A stretch of 64,000 bases of DNA from a bacterium (GCA_030426805.1 JAUHXU010000005.1:372001-436000); one strand, 5' to 3'. Positions 18,205 through 27,821 are shown, counted from the first letter of the stretch. Translations and numbers: made by a program. Notes: generated from the sequence alone by a model not told the origin.

Positions 18205-18798
18205 CTACTCTGGCGCGACGATCTCGAGGAGTTCGATCGTCGGTTCGCCGTCGCAGTAGATGCGGGCGGTGCGGCCGTAGCACGGAACCGGGCGGTCGAG
18301 CCCGAACTGCTCGCACAGTTCGGCGCCGGGGTCGATGCGCCACAGGGCGAGCAACTCGACGTGGCGCAGCACGTCGTGCTCGATCAGGATCCGTCCGAGC
18401 GGGGTGCGCTGGGCGACGACTTCGCGCCGGATCGGCTCGGCGAGATGGTCGAGGTGGAGGCGGACGAGGCCGAACTGGACGACCGCCTGATCGGACGCGC
18501 GAGTGAGCACGATCTTTCGGATGTGGACCCGATCGTCGCCGAGGGTCTCGAGCACGCGCAGGTCGACCGGCGTCGCGTGGTGGGCCTCAACGGTGACCGT
18601 CATGTGGTCGGTGTGATCGAGCAGCCGGTCGTAGGGAGCGGGCAACGCCCCCGACGCGACCTCCGAGAACGCGCCGAGTTCGTCGACGGGGTCGTAGAAG
18701 CGCTGCACGAGCGCGCGGAGTTCGGTTCGCGGGTCCACGCCTCCATGCTGAAGTGCGTCGCATGCGGATTCAAGGGCGGAGGTATCGCGGCGCCGCAT
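18205..18798 (-). CDS. Chorismate-lyase-like (UbiC-fold) protein
   Basis: A 197-residue cytoplasmic protein. Conserved-looking strands are RLLDHTDHMTVTVEAHH, VRLHLDHLA, RTPLGRILIEHDVLRHVELL and a C-terminal YGRTARIYCDGEPTIELLEI. The pattern of a late glycine-leucine-rich IEH/VLR element and a terminal A-R-I-x-x-x-G-x-P-x-I-E-L-L-E-I strand matches the chorismate lyase-like superfamily, but I cannot say whether it cleaves chorismate or is one of the many uncharacterised relatives. ATG 18798 has no clear ribosome site; an internal GTG at about 18738 is possible. It is divergent from the PQQ/beta-lactamase gene with 36 bases between starts. Confidence 0.6.
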   Translation of the reverse strand: MRRRDTSALESACDALQHGGVDPRTELRALVQRFYDPVDELGAFSEVASGALPAPYDRLLDHTDHMTVTVEAHHATPVDLRVLETLGDDRVHIRKIVLTRASDQAVVQFGLVRLHLDHLAEPIRREVVAQRTPLGRILIEHDVLRHVELLALWRIDPGAELCEQFGLDRPVPCYGRTARIYCDGEPTIELLEIVAPE

Positions 18799-18834
18799 CG
18801 TCGAGTAGCCTCGTCGCACGAGGAGAACCGCCCG

Positions 18835-21267
18835 ATGATCGATCGCATCGCAGCACTCGTCCTGACGCTCGCACTCGGCACGACCGTGGCCGCACAGGCG
18901 GACACGAACTGGCCGCAGTTCCGCGGGACGCACGCGCGCGGCTGGCAGGACGGCCACGCGACGCCGATCCGCTGGAACGCTGCGCCCGCCGACGGCGAGG
19001 CGTCACAGAACGTCCGCTGGAAGGTCCGGCTCCCCGGGCTCGGGCACTCGTCCCCCGCGATCTGGGGCAACCGGCTCTTCGTCACGACGGCGGTGAGTGC
19101 CGGCGGCGAGCACGCGCTGCGGGTCGGGCTCTACGGCGACATCAAGCCGGTCGACGACGCGAGCGCGCACACATGGCGCGTCTATTGCTTCGACAAGCGC
19201 ACCGGCGACCTCTTGTGGCAGCGCGACGCCCTGACCGCCGTGCCGAAGGTCAAGCGCCACCCGAAGGCGACGCACGCGAACTGCACCGTCGCGACCGACG
19301 GCAAGCACGTGATCGCGTTCTTCGGCTCCGAGGGTCTCTACTGCTACGACGTCGACGGCGCGCTGTGCTGGAAGAAGGACCTCGGGCTGCTCGACGCCGC
19401 GTTCTTCCGCGTGCCGTCCGCGCAGTGGGAGTTCGCCAGCTCGCCGGTGCTCCACGACGGTCGCGTCTACGTGCAGTGCGACGTGCTCGAGAACTCGTTC
19501 CTCGCCGCGTTCGACGCGTCCGACGGTCGCGAGATCTGGCGCACGAAACGCGACGACGTGCCGACGTGGAGCACGCCGACGATCCACGTCGACGGCGAAC
19601 GGACGCTGCTGCTCGTCAACGGCTACCGGCACATCGGCGGCTACGACGCGAAGACCGGCGCCGAGATCTGGAAGATGGCCGGCACCGGCGACATCCCGAC
19701 GCCGACACCGATCGTCGCCCACGACCTCGTCTACATCACGCAAGCCCACGGCGGCAAACCACCGATCTACGCGATCCGCCTCGACGCGAGGGGCGAGATC
19801 CCGACCCCCGAGGGCGACGAGGGCGGCCAGCACGTCGCGTGGTCGCGCGCCAGCGAGGGCGCGTACATGCCGACGCCGCTCGCCTACCGCGGCCTCCTCT
19901 ACGTGCTCCGCGACCGCGGCACGCTCGCGTGCTACGACGCGAAGACCGGGCAACGCCACTACCGCACGCGCCTCGGCAAGGGCGGCGGGTTCACCGCGTC
20001 CGGCGTGGCCGGCGACGGCAAGCTCTACTTCGCGAGCGAGACCGGCGTCGTCCACGTCGTCAAAGCCGGCACGGAGTTCGAGTTGCTCGCGACGAACCCG
20101 GTCGGCGACCCGATCCTCGCGACGCCGGCGCTGAGCGAGGGCACGCTCTACGTTCGCACACAGGAGCACCTCGTCGCTGTCGGGAAGCCGAAAGTGCCGG
20201 AGGTGGACGACACCTACGACGAGCTGTTCGAGCGTCTGCTCGCCAAGATCGTCGCGCCGCTCGTCGACGACGGGGATCACCCGAGCGTCGCGGTCGGCAT
20301 CATCGCGCTCGGCGGAGCGGTGCGAAAGCACGCCGCGTTCGGCACGCTCGACGGCCGAGAGGACGGGCCGCCGGCAACCGCGACGACGCTCTACGAGATC
20401 GGCTCGGTGACGAAGGTGTTCACCGCGATGCTGCTGGCGATGGCCGCCGAACGGGGCGAGGTCGCGATCGACGACCCGGTGCAGAAGCACCTGCCGGACA
20501 GCGTGTCGATTCCGAAGCACGGCGACCTGCCGATCAAGCTCGGCGAACTCGCCGATCACACGTCGGGCCTGCCCCGCATCCCGAAGCGGCTCGCACCGAA
20601 GAACCCCTACGTACGCTACGACCGGGCGAGGCTCCACGCCGACCTCGGCACGTTCCGTATCGCCGAGGCGCGGCCCGGCTATGCCTACTCGAATCTCGCA
20701 TACGGGCTGCTCGGCGACCTGCTCGCGCAGAAGGCGGGCGTGACCTACGAGGCGCTCGTGCGGGCCCGCATCGCGGAACCGCTCGGCATGCGCGACACGG
20801 TCCTCGCGATCGACGACGCGCGTCAACCGCGATTCGCTCGACCGTTCGCGTCGAACGGCAAACCCGGCGAGACGTGGGAGTTCGACGCGCTCGCGGGCTG
20901 CGGCGCGATCCGCTCGAACATCGTCGACATGCTCGCGTTCGTCGCGGCGCACCTCGAGCCATCGGACGCGTTGGCCGCGCCGGTGCGCGCGATGCGGACG
21001 AAACGCCACGACGTCAGCGACCGCGTCGACATCGCGTTGGGCTGGCACACGTTGACCTTCGGCCCGAAGTCGCCGGTCCCGGGCGAGACGGTGTGGTGGC
21101 ACAACGGCCGCACCGGCGGCTACGCGTCGTTCTGCGCGATCCACCCGGCAACGAAGAGCGCGGTCGTGATGCTGACGAATCGCTCGCGACCGGTCGATCA
21201 GGTCGGGTTCAAGCTTCTCGCCGCCCTGATGGGCGGCGTCGGAGTCGACTACAACCGGCCGCGCTGA
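18835..21267 (+). CDS. Secreted fusion of PQQ-like propeller and serine beta-lactamase-family domain
   Basis: An 810-residue two-domain protein. A signal peptide (IAALVLTLALGTTVAAQ) precedes a PQQ-like propeller (about residues 22-455, opening NWPQFRGTHARGW, with blades such as TGDLLWQRDAL, GREIWRTKR and TGAEIWKMAG). From about residue 465 it becomes a class C beta-lactamase/DD-peptidase-like domain with the three expected motifs: S-x-x-K at Ser524-Val-Thr-Lys527, Y-x-N at Tyr618-Ser-Asn620 and H-N-G at His756. All catalytic residues are present, so it may be an active esterase, peptidase or amidase on cell-wall or other extracellular substrates. ATG 18835 follows GAGGAG. The stop is three bases from the convergent gene at 21271. 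Confidence 0.9.
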   Translation: MIDRIAALVLTLALGTTVAAQADTNWPQFRGTHARGWQDGHATPIRWNAAPADGEASQNVRWKVRLPGLGHSSPAIWGNRLFVTTAVSAGGEHALRVGLYGDIKPVDDASAHTWRVYCFDKRTGDLLWQRDALTAVPKVKRHPKATHANCTVATDGKHVIAFFGSEGLYCYDVDGALCWKKDLGLLDAAFFRVPSAQWEFASSPVLHDGRVYVQCDVLENSFLAAFDASDGREIWRTKRDDVPTWSTPTIHVDGERTLLLVNGYRHIGGYDAKTGAEIWKMAGTGDIPTPTPIVAHDLVYITQAHGGKPPIYAIRLDARGEIPTPEGDEGGQHVAWSRASEGAYMPTPLAYRGLLYVLRDRGTLACYDAKTGQRHYRTRLGKGGGFTASGVAGDGKLYFASETGVVHVVKAGTEFELLATNPVGDPILATPALSEGTLYVRTQEHLVAVGKPKVPEVDDTYDELFERLLAKIVAPLVDDGDHPSVAVGIIALGGAVRKHAAFGTLDGREDGPPATATTLYEIGSVTKVFTAMLLAMAAERGEVAIDDPVQKHLPDSVSIPKHGDLPIKLGELADHTSGLPRIPKRLAPKNPYVRYDRARLHADLGTFRIAEARPGYAYSNLAYGLLGDLLAQKAGVTYEALVRARIAEPLGMRDTVLAIDDARQPRFARPFASNGKPGETWEFDALAGCGAIRSNIVDMLAFVAAHLEPSDALAAPVRAMRTKRHDVSDRVDIALGWHTLTFGPKSPVPGETVWWHNGRTGGYASFCAIHPATKSAVVMLTNRSRPVDQVGFKLLAALMGGVGVDYNRPR

Positions 21268-21270
21268 TCG

Positions 21271-21768
21271 CTACTGGTGGTCTTGCATCATCGTCACGGT
21301 CGCCTTGTTGAGCAGTAGCGCGTGCGCGATTTCGACCGGAAAGACGTCGGAATCCGCAGGGTTCTCGGCGAGGTGCTTGCAGTAGATCACGCCGTCGACG
21401 GCAAACGTCCAATACGGCGCGACGCCCCCGGTGACCGGGAGCTTCGCCGTCGACAGGAGCGGCGTCTCCCACGAGTAGGACCGGTCGGGCCCGGGCGCGC
21501 TACCGGTCCACCCCATCAACGGCTGGAGCATGCTCGTGAGCAGATTCGGCACGGCCATCTCCCAGATGTTGCCGCCGTGGTTGGCGAGGCTCAACCGGAC
21601 GTTCGACAGGCCGCCGGTCGCCTCGTCGGCGGCGAGGAGTTCGATACGCCCCGCGTGCGAGCCGAAGTTCGTGGTCAACGCGACCCTCGCATCGAGGTTC
21701 GTACCGGTATTCGCGAGGGCGACGCTCGTGATATTGATCGCCGGAGGGGGGACGTCGCTAGTCGTCAT
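21271..21768 (-). CDS. Hypothetical protein
   Basis: A 165-residue protein of no family I recognise. ATG 21768 follows AGGTGG; an in-frame start seven codons upstream is possible. There is no signal peptide or membrane helix. The sequence is rich in small hydrophobic and polar residues (INITSVALANTGTN, PYWTFAVDGVIYC) and looks like a beta-sandwich fold. It is convergent with the PQQ/beta-lactamase fusion, three bases apart. The 144 bases on its 5' side, up to the divergent secreted propeller gene at 21913, hold no further gene. Confidence 0.65.
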   Translation of the reverse strand: MTTSDVPPPAINITSVALANTGTNLDARVALTTNFGSHAGRIELLAADEATGGLSNVRLSLANHGGNIWEMAVPNLLTSMLQPLMGWTGSAPGPDRSYSWETPLLSTAKLPVTGGVAPYWTFAVDGVIYCKHLAENPADSDVFPVEIAHALLLNKATVTMMQDHQ

Positions 21769-21912
21769 GGGAATCCACCTTTCACACACCGCGAGACCAT
21801 TCTCGCCTCAGGCCAGATGGTAGCGGACGTTCGGGTCGTCCGCGAATTCCCCGGGGCCGATTGCAGTCAGCGCCCGCATCGGCTGCAATACAGCGGACTT
21901 GGAGGTGTTTCG

Positions 21913-23211
21913 ATGAGAGTATTCCGTTTCGCGATCGCCACGTGTGCGCTCGCCCTCGCCTGCCCGGCCTCGTTCGCACAGTCGTTCACCGGTGACGTCA
22001 TCGTGGCGGGCTCCTGGTGGTCGACCGCCGACACGGTCGCCCGCGTCTCCCGCCCCGGCTACGCGCTGACCACGATCTTCCCTGCCCAGTCCGCGACGAC
22101 GAGCGCGATCAATCGCGAGGTGATCCAGGCCGAAGACAACGCCGGCTACTACGTGCTCGGCAGCAACACGGGGTCGATCTACCGCATCGACCGCCAGGGC
22201 ATCCTGATCGCGACCATCGCGACGGGGCTCTCGGGCCCGAGCGACATGATCCTCAACCACGACGGTCGACTGATCGTCGCCGACAGTGCGGGGCTGCTCG
22301 AGATCGATCCGGCGCTGATGACGACGCGGACGCTCGCGGCGATCAGCGGCATCGCCGCGCTCACCCAGAGCATCGACGACGGACGACTCGTGCTCGCACA
22401 GGGCGGCGGCATCTACTCGTACGATCCGCTGACGACGTCGACGACGAGTCTCGCCGGCCTGCCGTCGGGCTCCGGGTTCCGCTACGACCTCGAACAGGAC
22501 CACGCGACCGGGCTCTACTACGCCGGCTCGTGCTGCGGAACGAGTGCCGGCAACGTGATGCTGCGCTTCGATCCGTATCAGAACACGTCGACGATCGTCG
22601 TCGGGGCCCACCCGGCGGCGCGCGCGGCCTATGGCCACCGCTTCGACCGGCGCGTCAACACGCCGGGCAACGCGCTGATCCTCTCGTCGATCAGCGGCTT
22701 CGCGATCGCCGGCAGCATCTCGGGGCTCTACACGATCGACGAGCAGGGCACCGTCACGTCGATCACCGCGTACGGCACGCCGGCGACCGGCGTGCTCACG
22801 ACATACGGCATGGAGATCGAGGGCTCGCGCAACCTGTGCTCGGAACTCGCTGCCGCACCGAACGCGCGGCGCATCCGGATCAGCTTCCCGTTGAACGGGA
22901 ACAAGCCCTACGTGATCGCCGGAAGTCTCTCCGGTCCGCGGCCCGCGACGCCGCTGGGTGACGGGCGTCAGATCAACCTCGTGCCCGACACGCTGACGCA
23001 GCTCACGCTCGCCGGCCCGCTCGGTCCGCTGTGGAATCCGGGACCCGGCGTGCTCGACGCGTTCGGAAACGCGCAGGCGACGCTGAACCTCAACTCGCTC
23101 GGCACCGCGCTGCGCGGCGTTCCGATGTGGTTCAGCGTCATCGTCGTCGACCCGGCGGCCCCGAAGGGCGTCGCCGCGATCGCCGAAACGCACGTCATCG
23201 TGATGAACTGA
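21913..23211 (+). CDS. Secreted NHL/SMP-like propeller protein with C-terminal shared module
   Basis: A 432-residue protein starting at ATG 21913 behind GGAGG with a spacing of seven bases. A clear signal peptide (FRFAIATCALALACPASFAQ) is followed by about 290 residues of NHL- or SMP-30-like propeller strands, for example GSIYRIDRQGILIATIA, PSDMILNHDGRLIVAD and GLLEIDPAL. These proteins bind small ligands or proteins; no enzyme residue is evident. The last 115 residues, from IRISFPLNGNKPYVIAG to the terminus THVIVMN, are the beta module shared with five other proteins of the window. Confidence 0.82.
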   Translation: MRVFRFAIATCALALACPASFAQSFTGDVIVAGSWWSTADTVARVSRPGYALTTIFPAQSATTSAINREVIQAEDNAGYYVLGSNTGSIYRIDRQGILIATIATGLSGPSDMILNHDGRLIVADSAGLLEIDPALMTTRTLAAISGIAALTQSIDDGRLVLAQGGGIYSYDPLTTSTTSLAGLPSGSGFRYDLEQDHATGLYYAGSCCGTSAGNVMLRFDPYQNTSTIVVGAHPAARAAYGHRFDRRVNTPGNALILSSISGFAIAGSISGLYTIDEQGTVTSITAYGTPATGVLTTYGMEIEGSRNLCSELAAAPNARRIRISFPLNGNKPYVIAGSLSGPRPATPLGDGRQINLVPDTLTQLTLAGPLGPLWNPGPGVLDAFGNAQATLNLNSLGTALRGVPMWFSVIVVDPAAPKGVAAIAETHVIVMN

Positions 23212-23228
23212 CGGGCTCGGTCGCGCGC

Positions 23229-25052
23229 CTACCGCTTGCGGAGGTGCGCGACCGCGGCCGCGAGGATCGAGTCGGTGCGCCCGACCGCGTCATCCAACGT
23301 GTAGGCCGCAGCGACGGCGGGCGCGATGCCCACGCCGTCGTAGCGCTGACCGGTCGGCCGGAACGACGCCATCGTCGAGAGTCGCACCTGGAGCTTCGAG
23401 TGCGCGAGTCGCACGCCGCGCGCACGCCCGCTCCCGCCGCCGGTAGGCTCGCCGATCAACGTCACGTTCGGCAGCCCGTGGAACGCCCCGACGAAGATGT
23501 CGGTCGCGCTGAAGCAGCCCGCGTCGATCAGCAGCGCGACAGCCCCCTCGAAGTGCGGGCGCGCCGGGTCGGGCGAGACGACCATGTAGTGCCACTCGCT
23601 GAAGCGCTTCGGGTCCGGTGTCCAGTCCGGGCGGAACGTAGCGGCGAGGCGATCGATCGCGCCGCGCTCCCCGTCGGTCCACGACGCCGCGTCGCGCGGG
23701 AACAGGAAGCGGTTCGCGAGGTAGCCGCCGGGGCGCGTCCGCGGATTGCCCGGCGCGAGGCGGTAGGCACCGACGTTGACGACGCGCGGGCCTTGCTTCG
23801 GGTCGAGGAAGTAGGGCAGCAGCGCGCGCAGAATGTCGCGCGTGCCGCCGCCATTGCCCCGGACGTCGATGATCATCGCGCGCTTGGCCATCGCGTCGCG
23901 CATCGCGCCGTGGATGCGATCGATCTCCGCAGCGTCGTCGGTCATCTTCTCGATCCGGAGGTAGCCGACGTCGTCGGGGACGGCGGGCTTCGGCGCGGGT
24001 GCGTAGCGGAAGAACGTCGGACGACGCGCGAGGGCGACCCTGCGGCGCTTCGTCCGCTTTCCGTTTGCGGACTCGCACTCGAACTCGATCCGTTCCCCGG
24101 CAGGCAAGCCGAGTTCCGCGCGAAGGTGCACGACGAACGACAGCTGGTTCGCAGCGTTGAGCCGCTCCCACTGTGGGGCGCCCCGCGCGTTCAGCCGGGC
24201 GGCGGCGGCGAGCCAGTCCGCGATCGGGCGCCCGTCGATCGCACGCACGAACGGATGCCCGGCGATCAGCGGCTTGTCGCCGTCGATCGCGGCGATGCGT
24301 TCCCCCACCGGTGCGAACGCGCACGGCGCGAATCCGGGGACGAGCGCGCGCAGCACACCGCGCACGCGGCTGTGACCGTCGCCGAACAGGGCGACGAGCT
24401 TGCGCAGTTGCACGTGGAAGTCCGCCCGTGAGATCCCGTCGCCGAGCCCGGCGCGCACGGTGTCGAACGCTGCACGGTAGTCCAGTCCACGCAGGTCGCG
24501 GTAGGAGTAGCGCTGCTCGACGTTCCACTCGAGTTGGTCGAGATCCTGGCACGCGTGGGCTGCGCGCAGGCGGGGTCGCGACTCGTCTTGCTGGCGCGTC
24601 GCGAGGAACGCGAACCGCTCGTCCGCTTCGCCGTGGCGACGCTCGACCCGCAGGAACCCTTGCCCCGGCGCGGCCGCCTGCCACAGCCGCTTGCGCTTCT
24701 CACGCGTCATCGCGACGCCCTCGAGACGCTTGCGCTTGCCACCATCCAACGTCCGTACGGTCAGGGTGACGGCCTCGCCCGGCTCGTGCCCCATCCGCTT
24801 CATCACCTCGACGAGATCCTCGCGGATCCGCTTTTGCCACATCCGCGGTCCAAACGTCGCCTGTGCGAACCGGACGAGCTCGGCCGCATCGACGTCGTCG
24901 ATCGCGACGAGCGCGTACCAGGTCGACTCGACCTGCACTTCCGGCGTTTCACCCTTCCAGCGCAGCCCGTCGAACGGCGATCGCTGCGCCGCGAGCGATG
25001 CGGTCGCGAGGAGGGAAACGGCGGCGACGACGCCGAGGATGCGAGTCGGCAT
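23229..25052 (-). CDS. Secreted S41-family serine peptidase
   Basis: A 607-residue protein with signal peptide (ILGVVAAVSLLATASLAAQ). The N-terminal 190 residues are unassigned; a helical region containing YSYRDLRGLDYRAAFD and GDGHSRVRG matches the helical part of S41 tail-specific peptidases. The catalytic domain shows MIIDVRGNGGGTRD, the Ser region DAGCFSATDIF and LIGEPTGGGSG, close to the IRBP/S41B pattern. Members cleave periplasmic or extracellular proteins. It begins 14 bases after the permease stop and closes a four-gene unit with the GntR regulator and ABC transporter, so it may be co-regulated with export or envelope stress. Confidence 0.88.
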   Translation of the reverse strand: MPTRILGVVAAVSLLATASLAAQRSPFDGLRWKGETPEVQVESTWYALVAIDDVDAAELVRFAQATFGPRMWQKRIREDLVEVMKRMGHEPGEAVTLTVRTLDGGKRKRLEGVAMTREKRKRLWQAAAPGQGFLRVERRHGEADERFAFLATRQQDESRPRLRAAHACQDLDQLEWNVEQRYSYRDLRGLDYRAAFDTVRAGLGDGISRADFHVQLRKLVALFGDGHSRVRGVLRALVPGFAPCAFAPVGERIAAIDGDKPLIAGHPFVRAIDGRPIADWLAAAARLNARGAPQWERLNAANQLSFVVHLRAELGLPAGERIEFECESANGKRTKRRRVALARRPTFFRYAPAPKPAVPDDVGYLRIEKMTDDAAEIDRIHGAMRDAMAKRAMIIDVRGNGGGTRDILRALLPYFLDPKQGPRVVNVGAYRLAPGNPRTRPGGYLANRFLFPRDAASWTDGERGAIDRLAATFRPDWTPDPKRFSEWHYMVVSPDPARPHFEGAVALLIDAGCFSATDIFVGAFHGLPNVTLIGEPTGGGSGRARGVRLAHSKLQVRLSTMASFRPTGQRYDGVGIAPAVAAAYTLDDAVGRTDSILAAAVAHLRKR

Positions 25053-25066
25053 GGCGGAGGTCCTTC

Positions 25067-26917
25067 CTATGAGGCCGAGCGGAGCAACATCACCGGCGCG
25101 GCAGCGTCGGCAGCGTCGGCCACGGGTTCGGAATAGGCACGCGTCGTCTCGACGAGCATGTGCAGCACGAACGCGATCACACCGCCGGCGACGACGAACC
25201 CCGCCCACGCGAGTCGGCGCCCGCCGGACGCGCCGAGTCGGGCGAGTCGGCGCCACGTCCAGGACGCGAGGAACAATCCGACGAAGGTGTGGAGCGCGAC
25301 GAGCCACGCACGCTTGCCACCGGCGACGAGCGGCTCGACGAGCGCGACCGGGTGAAACGGATTGCGGCCGATGTAGATCGATCGCTCGGTCGCGAACTGG
25401 CTCGCCCACGTCGAGAGCGGCGGTCGCACGAGCGCGATCGCCGCGAAGACGCTCGGCACCAGTCCCGTCGCTTCGACGACCTCGTCGAAGCGAACGACCC
25501 CGTCGGCGTCGGTCACGCGCACACGCGGCGCGACCGGATCGAACGCGACGGTCGTCGCGATCGGTCGCCCGATCGGCGTCCGGCCGTCGGTCCACGCGCG
25601 GACCACGCCGTCGTGGATCGCGTAGACGCCTTCCCGCCCGACGATCACCTGGACGGTCGCGGAGCCGTTGGCGAGGCGGCGGCGGGCCACCGCGACGGCG
25701 CGATCGCCGTCGGGGAGCGGCAGCGGCACGAATGCATCGGCGTCGGACCCGAGCGGCCATCGCCACAGCGCGCCCCGCGACGGCTCGAACACGATCAACG
25801 CGTGGTCGACGTCGAGCGGCGTCGCCCGGGCGTCGTCGGCGAACGGCTCGTCTTCGGTGCCGCGGCCGAGGACGCGGAGTCGTCCTTCGCGAAGCCAGAA
25901 CGGCGGGTGCATGCGCACGCGGCGGTCTTCACCGAGGTAGGCGACCTGCATCAAGCCCGATCGGAACGTCGTGCGGAACGTGCGCTCGTCGCTCCAGCGA
26001 CGACGCGAGCCGAAGAAGTCCGCCGAATCGAAGTCACCCCGACGCGGCTGCGTGTGCCAGTCGTCGCGCCACTGGCTGCGCCAGCTCCAGACGTCGCGCC
26101 ACCGCTCCCCGAGCGGCACCCTCTCGGCCGTCACGGTCCCGCTCTCGTCGATCGACACCCGCGGCAAGCCGACTTCGGCCGCAACACCGTCCTGGATCGC
26201 CGCGATGCCGACCGTGGCGCCGGCGACGGCCGACGCGATCGCCACCATCGCCCCCGCGACCGCCGCGCCGCCGAGCGGTCGGTCGGCGTCGGCGGGGGTC
26301 GCGACCAGGTGGCGCGCGAACGCGACGCTCGCCGCGGCGATCACGAGCATCGCGGCGACGAACGCCGGCAATGATGCGGCCTCGTTCGACGTCGGCGCGG
26401 TCGACAGCACGCTCGCGATGCCGACGAGCGAGAATCCCAGCGCGAGCGTCGCGAGACCGCGCCAGAGCCACCCCATCGGCAGCGTCAGCCCGAACGCGAC
26501 GACGCCGAACATCGCGAGGCCCACGCTCGCACAGCCGAGGTGGGTCCACACGAACGCGACGCTGTCGGCCGGGTGCGGGCGCAGGATCGGGCCGATCAGC
26601 GCGGCGATCGCGATCGGGATCACCGTCGCGGCCACGAGCGTCACGACGCCGGCGAAGACCATCGAGTCGAACAGGCGACGTCGACCGATCGGACGGTGGA
26701 TCAGGAACGCGGTCGTGCCTTCGAGTGCGTCGCGGAGCAGGATCGCGGCCGCGACGAGTGCACCGCCGATCCACGCGACGAGCTGCAACCCGAACAGCGA
26801 ATAGCCGCGCGGGCGGACCCACGCATCGTCGCTCTGCAGCACCGTGAAGTTCGCAATCGCGATCGCGAGTCCGAGGAACGCGAGAACGCGCACGTCACGG
26901 CGAAGGATCGTCGTCAT
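25067..26917 (-). CDS. ABC transporter permease with large extracytoplasmic domain
   Basis: A 616-residue membrane protein. Seven helices lie in the first 260 residues and two at the C-terminus, with about 280 hydrophilic residues between them that are probably outside the cytoplasm. ATG 26917 follows GGAGGTGA and overlaps the ATPase stop by four bases. The topology is that of ABC-2-type permeases associated with YtrA-like regulators. The inserted region has beta-rich motifs (for example YAIHDGVVRAWTDG, VRFDEVVEA) suggesting a small propeller-like sensor. The cargo is unknown. Confidence 0.82.
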   Translation of the reverse strand: MTTILRRDVRVLAFLGLAIAIANFTVLQSDDAWVRPRGYSLFGLQLVAWIGGALVAAAILLRDALEGTTAFLIHRPIGRRRLFDSMVFAGVVTLVAATVIPIAIAALIGPILRPHPADSVAFVWTHLGCASVGLAMFGVVAFGLTLPMGWLWRGLATLALGFSLVGIASVLSTAPTSNEAASLPAFVAAMLVIAAASVAFARHLVATPADADRPLGGAAVAGAMVAIASAVAGATVGIAAIQDGVAAEVGLPRVSIDESGTVTAERVPLGERWRDVWSWRSQWRDDWHTQPRRGDFDSADFFGSRRRWSDERTFRTTFRSGLMQVAYLGEDRRVRMHPPFWLREGRLRVLGRGTEDEPFADDARATPLDVDHALIVFEPSRGALWRWPLGSDADAFVPLPLPDGDRAVAVARRRLANGSATVQVIVGREGVYAIHDGVVRAWTDGRTPIGRPIATTVAFDPVAPRVRVTDADGVVRFDEVVEATGLVPSVFAAIALVRPPLSTWASQFATERSIYIGRNPFHPVALVEPLVAGGKRAWLVALHTFVGLFLASWTWRRLARLGASGGRRLAWAGFVVAGGVIAFVLHMLVETTRAYSEPVADAADAAAPVMLLRSAS

Positions 26918-27819
26918 CGGCTCACCTCCGGTTCGGTCAGGTCGGGCAGGATGCGCGGGGCATCCTCGCCGGCGATGTCGAGAAAGACGTCGTCCAGCGA
27001 CGCCGGAAGCGGGTCGGAGAGCGAGCCGTTCTGCGCGGCGATCGCCTCGCGGGGCGGGTCGACGAGTGTGATCTCCCAGCCGCCGCTCCGTTGTCGGGCG
27101 CGAACCTGGCCCGGGATGTCGGGCCGCTCCGGGCGGGTCCAGAGCCGCCGCTCGACGCGGCGCTTCACGTCGTCGAGCGTCGCGTCGACGACGAGTCGGC
27201 CATCGCGCAGGATCCCGATGCGGTCGGCGATCCGCTCGACGTCGGACAGGATGTGCGACGTGAACAGCACCGCGCAGCCGGTGTCGCTGAGCAGGTCGAC
27301 GAGTGCGTCGAGCAGCGCGCGGCGCATCCCGACGTCGAGGCCCGCGGCCGGGTCGTCGAACACGAGGATCTCGGGGCGCGCCGCGACCGCGAGAATCAGC
27401 GACAGCTGCGCGCGCTGGCCGCGCGACAGCAGGCCGACGTGTTGCTTCGGATCGAGTTCGCAGCGCTCGATCGCGCGCTGCGCGAAGTCGCCGCGGAAGG
27501 CCGGCCGCGTCGCACGCTCGAACGCGATCGCGTCGCGAATCCGCATCGTCCGGTAGAGCCGGTGCCCCTCGCCGACGTATCCGATACGAGCCCGCTCGTC
27601 GGCGCCGAGTCGCGCACCCTCCACGCCGAGGATCGACGCCCGGCCGCGATGCGGCGCGAGGAAGCCGAGGAGGATGTTGAGGGCGGTCGACTTGCCCTGC
27701 CCGTTTCGCCCGAGCAGCGCGAACACTTCGCCCGGCGCCACCGCGAACGACAGACCGCGCAGCACGCGCTTCGTGCCGAAGTGGCGATGGACCTCGTTGA
27801 AGAGAATCGCGGAATTCAT
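26914..27819 (-). CDS. ABC transporter ATP-binding protein
   Basis: A 301-residue cytoplasmic ATPase that powers the adjacent permease. Walker A is LLGRNGQGKST, the signature is LLSRGQRAQLSL, Walker B is ILVFDDP followed by the D-loop AGLD, and the switch histidine is in FTSHI. Two departures are visible: the signature reads LSRGQ rather than LSGGQ, and the usual catalytic glutamate after Walker B is aspartate. About 85 residues after the core are a C-terminal extension typical of the DrrA/YtrB group. It starts two bases after the GntR gene and overlaps the permease (ATGA). Confidence 0.93.
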   Translation of the reverse strand: MNSAILFNEVHRHFGTKRVLRGLSFAVAPGEVFALLGRNGQGKSTALNILLGFLAPHRGRASILGVEGARLGADERARIGYVGEGHRLYRTMRIRDAIAFERATRPAFRGDFAQRAIERCELDPKQHVGLLSRGQRAQLSLILAVAARPEILVFDDPAAGLDVGMRRALLDALVDLLSDTGCAVLFTSHILSDVERIADRIGILRDGRLVVDATLDDVKRRVERRLWTRPERPDIPGQVRARQRSGGWEITLVDPPREAIAAQNGSLSDPLPASLDDVFLDIAGEDAPRILPDLTEPEVSR

Positions 27820-27821
27820 CG

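Noticed and set aside
19003-21144. Minus-strand open frame of about 710 codons
   Set aside because: Antisense to the PQQ/beta-lactamase fusion; composition is that of a shadow frame.
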